Positions 63,372-64,000 of a stretch of DNA of 64,000 bases are shown one piece after another (the stretch's first letter is position 1; the number at the start of each line of letters is the position of its first letter). A program made the position numbers and the translations under genes. The notes under the pieces are model-generated. The model ran no database searches. It worked only from the letters and a program-made list of their open reading frames with translations, and was not told where the DNA came from. Source of the stretch: Paraburkholderia tagetis (GTDB lineage: Bacteria > Pseudomonadota > Gammaproteobacteria > Burkholderiales > Burkholderiaceae); the NCBI RefSeq assembly GCF_022213065.1, contig NZ_JAKLJA010000003.1:62001-126000 (forward strand), in the 5' to 3' direction.

Positions 63372-64000
63372 TCAATCCTGCGCGTAGATATCCGAGTCCT
63401 TGGTCTCCTTCACGAACAGCATGCCGATCACGAACGTCCCGAGCGCAATGATGATCGGATACCAGAGCCCCGAGTAGATATCGCCCTTGGCCGCCACGAT
63501 CGCGAAGGCCGTCGCTGGCAGGAAGCCGCCGAACCAGCCGTTGCCGATGTGATAGGGCAGCGACATCGACGTATACCGGATGCGTGTCGGGAACATCTCC
63601 ACCAGCATCGCTGCGATCGGCCCGTACACCATCGTCACGAATATCACGAGGATGGTCAGGATCGCCACGGTCATCGGCCAGTTGAGCTGCGCCGGGTCCG
63701 CCTTGGCTGGATAGCCCGCCGATTTCAGCGCGCCCGAGAGCGTTTTCTCGAACGTTGCGCCGGCCTCCTTCGCGCCGGCCGCCTTGCCGTCAAAGGTGTC
63801 GATCGTCGTGTCGCCCACCTTGATCTGTGCGAGCGCGCCGGCCGGCGCGGCGACGTTCGAGTAGTTCAGGCCAGCCTTCGAGAGCGCGCTCTTGGCGATG
63901 TCGCACGAACTCGTGAACTTCGAGGTGCCTACCGGGTTGAACTGGAACGAGCATTCGTCGGGGTTCGCGATTACCACGATCGGCGCGCGTGCCGTTGCGG
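63372..64000 (-). CDS. MFS transporter, MHS (metabolite:H+ symporter) family, C-terminal part
   Basis: Partial: the frame runs off the right edge, leaving about 209 residues. Four membrane helices are visible, with YGPIAAMLVEMFPTRIRYTSMSLPYHIGNGWFGGFLP, broken by loops, typical of MHS-type permeases for organic acids or betaines. Ahead of them is an unusually long soluble loop (about 85 residues, two Cys, Thr/Ala/Lys-rich) between helices. The substrate cannot be told from this part. Confidence 0.82.
   Translation of the reverse strand, partial: ATARAPIVVIANPDECSFQFNPVGTSKFTSSCDIAKSALSKAGLNYSNVAAPAGALAQIKVGDTTIDTFDGKAAGAKEAGATFEKTLSGALKSAGYPAKADPAQLNWPMTVAILTILVIFVTMVYGPIAAMLVEMFPTRIRYTSMSLPYHIGNGWFGGFLPATAFAIVAAKGDIYSGLWYPIIIALGTFVIGMLFVKETKDSDIYAQD

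Overview
The window reads as a chromosomal segment of a GC-rich betaproteobacterium of the Burkholderiaceae, most likely Paraburkholderia or Burkholderia. This is inferred from the core gene orders (lptD-surA-pdxA-rsmA; miaB-phoH-ybeY and corC-lnt-glyQ-glyS-gmhB-plsC), the FMN riboswitch in front of ribB, the MurU/AmgK cell-wall recycling pair and strong GC bias at third codon positions. No insertion sequence, integrase, rRNA or CRISPR array was seen. One tRNA gene (Met, CAT) lies near the right edge.

Layout. 1-2.9 kb: end of a thiolase, an enoyl-CoA hydratase/isomerase, then fdhD divergent from a nitrate-reductase-associated protein. 3-9 kb: a large PAS/LOV-like-GGDEF-EAL protein, a YciA-type thioesterase and an Atm1-type ABC exporter. 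9-16.9 kb: murU and amgK, divergent from the outer-membrane biogenesis operon lptD-surA-pdxA-rsmA. 16.9-18.4 kb: ketopantoate reductase and glyoxalase I. 18.4-32.8 kb: a leader rich in palindromes and then a Wzx/Wzy-type polysaccharide cluster: priming transferase, wza, wzb, wzc, wecB, wecC, flippase, polymerase, GT4 transferase, WecG/TagA transferase, a polysaccharide-lyase-like lipoprotein and an acetyltransferase. From about 27 kb onward this cluster is visibly AT-richer than everything around it. 32.9-41.6 kb (all minus strand): YgjP-like metalloprotein, plsC, gmhB, glyS, glyQ, lnt, corC. 42-43.9 kb: a trio of lipoprotein genes (CsgG-like, DUF4810, DUF799). 43.9-47.7 kb: chaC, ybeY, phoH, miaB. 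48-54 kb: an XRE-cupin regulator, a 13-bp tandem repeat, the FMN riboswitch and ribB, a HAD phosphatase, small lipoprotein and hypothetical genes, a 900-bp stretch with no convincing gene, and a di-iron ferritin-like protein. 54-60.9 kb: rhlE, a hemolysin-III-like membrane protein, two multiheme cytochromes c, copD and a small membrane protein. 61-64 kb: dgoD with a divergent GntR/FCD regulator, tRNA-Met, and the end of an MHS-type MFS transporter.

The most coherent system is the polysaccharide locus. WecB and WecC would make UDP-ManNAcA, the WecG/TagA protein would transfer a ManNAc-type sugar, Wzx/Wzy/Wza/Wzc would polymerise and export the chain, and a dedicated lyase could cut the uronic-acid-containing product. 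A second, smaller candidate is the CsgG-DUF4810-DUF799 lipoprotein trio, which sits between the two halves of the lnt/corC-ybeY/phoH/miaB group. A recurring fine-scale feature is short tandem duplication (9-13 bp units) at or next to stop codons of several unrelated genes.
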